Of a stretch of 64,000 nucleotides of DNA, positions 62,310 to 64,000 are shown one piece after another. Source of the DNA: Methanosphaerula palustris E1-9c (GTDB lineage: Archaea > Halobacteriota > Methanomicrobia > Methanomicrobiales > Methanospirillaceae). Under the pieces are notes generated by a model. It was given only the letters and a program-made list of their open reading frames with translations, was not told the DNA's origin and did no database searches. Both the position numbers and the translations under genes were made by a program. The stretch is taken from NCBI RefSeq assembly GCF_000021965.1, contig NC_011832.1, positions 434,001 to 498,000 on the forward strand, read 5' to 3'. Position 1 is the stretch's first letter. Each line of letters begins with the position of its first letter.

Positions 62310-63839
62310 CTATCCTGATTTTGATAGATGATGCTTCTCTGTTGACTCGTCATTCTTTTCTTCTACGATCATCCTCTCGATAGTTCCACCCAGCTCCCGC
62401 CCGATCGAGATGAGGGTCTCCCTCTCCTCAGGAGAGATCATATGCCTTCGTGTGCTGACCACGTTCAATGCACCGATGATCCTGGCCTTGGTGTGGAGGG
62501 GGACGCTCTCCACAGACTGGAAGCCATAAGGAATGGCATGATCCGGGGAAACCTCTTCATAATGTTCGGTTATGATAGTAATTCCTTCGATGAAGAGTTT
62601 GCAATAGGGGATCCCGTCGAGGTGAACCTCTCTACCTTTGGCGAGGAACTCCGGTGACAGGTTCCTGGAATGGACAACCCTGGCGATTCTGGCAGCCAGG
62701 TCAACCAGATAGATTCCTCCTGCATCAAAGTCCAGCAGGCCGCAGCGTCTCATTCTGGATGTCACCGAGTACCTGTTGGCGATTGGTGGCCTGGTTTGCC
62801 GTGTTGATGAATGCGAGGGCCTTTGTTCTTCTTGAGAGCGTCTCCTCATTATAAGTGAGTGCCACTCTTGCCAACCGATCTTCGTTGATATCTCTCACAG
62901 TGGAGAGAAACTCATGATCCCCAGAGGGTACGAACTGACTCTCAAAAAATGTGTTTCATCCCTGAAGTTGAGGCAGTATTCATATCGTTGGGGGTGTCCG
63001 GTCTCTACAACAAGGGTGATATCTCAAATATCGTTCGATAGAGATTCTCAGACTCCTGAAGAACTCGTTCGGCCTCTTTGCTCTCTGTGATATCATGAAT
63101 GGCGCCGGCCACTTTGGTCGGTTTTCTGTCACCTGTGCGGAGGATCAGTTGTGCGACTGAATGAATGATCCGCTGGGGGGACCATCTGCCGGGGTCAATA
63201 GTATATTCAAGGTCGTGTCTCTTCTCACCTATGATCAGGTCCTGAAGTGCCTTTTGCACCCTCTCCTGGTTTAGGATGTAGGCTTCAATCTCTTCGGTGG
63301 CCACAGTTCCGGACTGTCAGTGGATCCCAAAGATCCTGAGCCCCTCATCAGAGGCCCAGAGTGTCTTTGTCTTTAGGCTGTACTCCCAGTTCCCGGTCTT
63401 CCCGATAGCCTGTGGGCCATCCGCAGTCGCTCGTCATTAGTACGGAGTGCATCCTCGGTCTGTCGACGTTGTACCACGATCCTGATCTTGTGCATGAGTT
63501 CAGCAAACAGGGACCTCGGGTCACCTCCCTTCAGGAGGTAAAAATCTGCCCCGCTTTTCAGCGCCTGGATGACCACTTCCTCCCTCCCATGTCCGGTGAA
63601 AAGAATGAAGGGTGTGGAGCCAAACCTGACGCGGACCTCTTTTAAGAAGGTGATGCCATCTTTTTTCAGCATCTGGTAATCAGAGATGATCGCTTCATAC
63701 ACTGAAAGCTCCCCCGATGAGTCTGTGTTTCCAGTGCAGACGTGTCCGTATCGATGGTGAACTCATGGGAAATCTCCAGGTAGAATTTTGTTACCTCTAG
63801 GAGGTCCGCTTCGTCATCGATGTAGAGAACATGATGCAT
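62310..63839 (-). pseudogene. Decayed REC–PAS–GAF sensor protein gene
   Basis: Pieces of one multidomain sensor occur in several frames. A receiver domain starts at ATG 63837–63839 (MHHVLYIDDEADLLEVTKFYLE), shifts frame near 63700 and continues as EAIISDYQMLKKDGITFLKEVR...FILFTGHGREEVVIQALKSGADFYLLKGG with the phospho-aspartate intact. After another shift near 63420 a PAS domain (GNWEYSLKTKTLWASDEGLRIFGIH, then an in-frame TGA near 63320, then EEIEAYILNQERVQKAL...IHDITESKEAERVLQESENLYRTIF) follows. A GAF domain (LDFDAGGIYLVDLAARIARVV...GALNVVSTRRHMISPEER, to 62310) closes it. No histidine kinase domain remains. At least three frameshifts and one stop mark it as non-functional. Confidence 0.85.
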
Positions 63840-64000
63840 TGGAGGCACCTGGCTATGACTCGGTATTGACCAATTGACATAAATATTCATGGTTTTTTAT
63901 GCCGCCTTTCTGATCGCTTTTCCGATTGCAGTATGCCAGGTCGGCTCGCTGTCATCTTATCGATTCAGACGAATATTTTTTTGTGTGAAGACCAGTTTGT

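Overview
The window reads as chromosomal DNA of a methanogenic archaeon. The evidence is the archaeal S10/spc-type ribosomal cluster (with S4e, L32e, L19e, the RNase P protein Rnp1, and secY–adkA–DUF106–cmk), the F420 gene cofC, an FmdE-family protein, archaeal-type riboflavin synthase, archaeal NusA, tRNAs without encoded CCA, and many threonine/proline-rich surface proteins with PKD, NHL, CBM6, cohesin-like and dockerin-like modules. The gene style (AbrB–PhoU regulator, DUF3821-like surface protein, REC–PAS–GAF sensor debris) suggests Methanomicrobiales, perhaps near Methanosphaerula or Methanoregula. That placement is inference; no search was run.

Layout. 1–3.6 kb: truncated purE, divergent from an aminotransferase–ribC–ribH–aspartate aminotransferase cluster. 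4–6.5 kb: a secreted double NHL propeller with cohesin-like and dockerin-like ends. 6.6–11.7 kb: a glycine-zipper protein, an FmdE-family protein abutting a CARF–HEPN (Csx1/TM1812-like) protein, a DrrAB-type ABC exporter and cofC. 11.9–16.1 kb: a dockerin-bearing propeller protein followed by a cohesin-like/PKD/CBM6 protein. 16.2–24.7 kb: CBS protein, cation/proton antiporter, three lipoproteins, nusA–hisE, serA, a DUF308 membrane protein, tRNA-Val and a SagB-type oxidoreductase. 24.9–25.3 kb: a non-coding stretch with strong hairpins that may be a structured RNA.

25.3–39.7 kb is one dense translation/secretion operon from rpl3 to cmk; the 51-residue zinc-type rps14 is included. 39.7–42.6 kb holds a wHTH/methyltransferase-fold protein, a nitroreductase, a surface protein and a small two-cluster ferredoxin. 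42.6–47.1 kb (minus strand) is an AbrB–PhoU regulator, a ThiN-like protein, rps17e, dapA and two dapB copies separated by a chimeric ferredoxin::dapA joint, the scar of a roughly 1-kb tandem duplication. 47.2–51.6 kb is the divergent phosphate operon pstS–pstCA (fused)–pstB–phoU.

51.7–64 kb: tRNA-Thr, a CorA transporter, a methyltransferase, a frameshifted DUF2124-like pseudogene, a glmM/manB-type phosphomutase, an unknown protein, a 1,799-residue secreted beta-helix protein with seven CBM6-like modules, tRNA-Arg and a decayed REC–PAS–GAF sensor gene.

Two themes stand out. First, the cohesin/dockerin-bearing surface proteins could assemble on one another outside the cell. Second, recent tandem duplication recurs at several scales: a 900-bp propeller, a 576-bp CBM period, the 1,011-bp dapB unit and a pair of paralogous lipoproteins. 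No CRISPR array, transposase or rRNA gene was seen.
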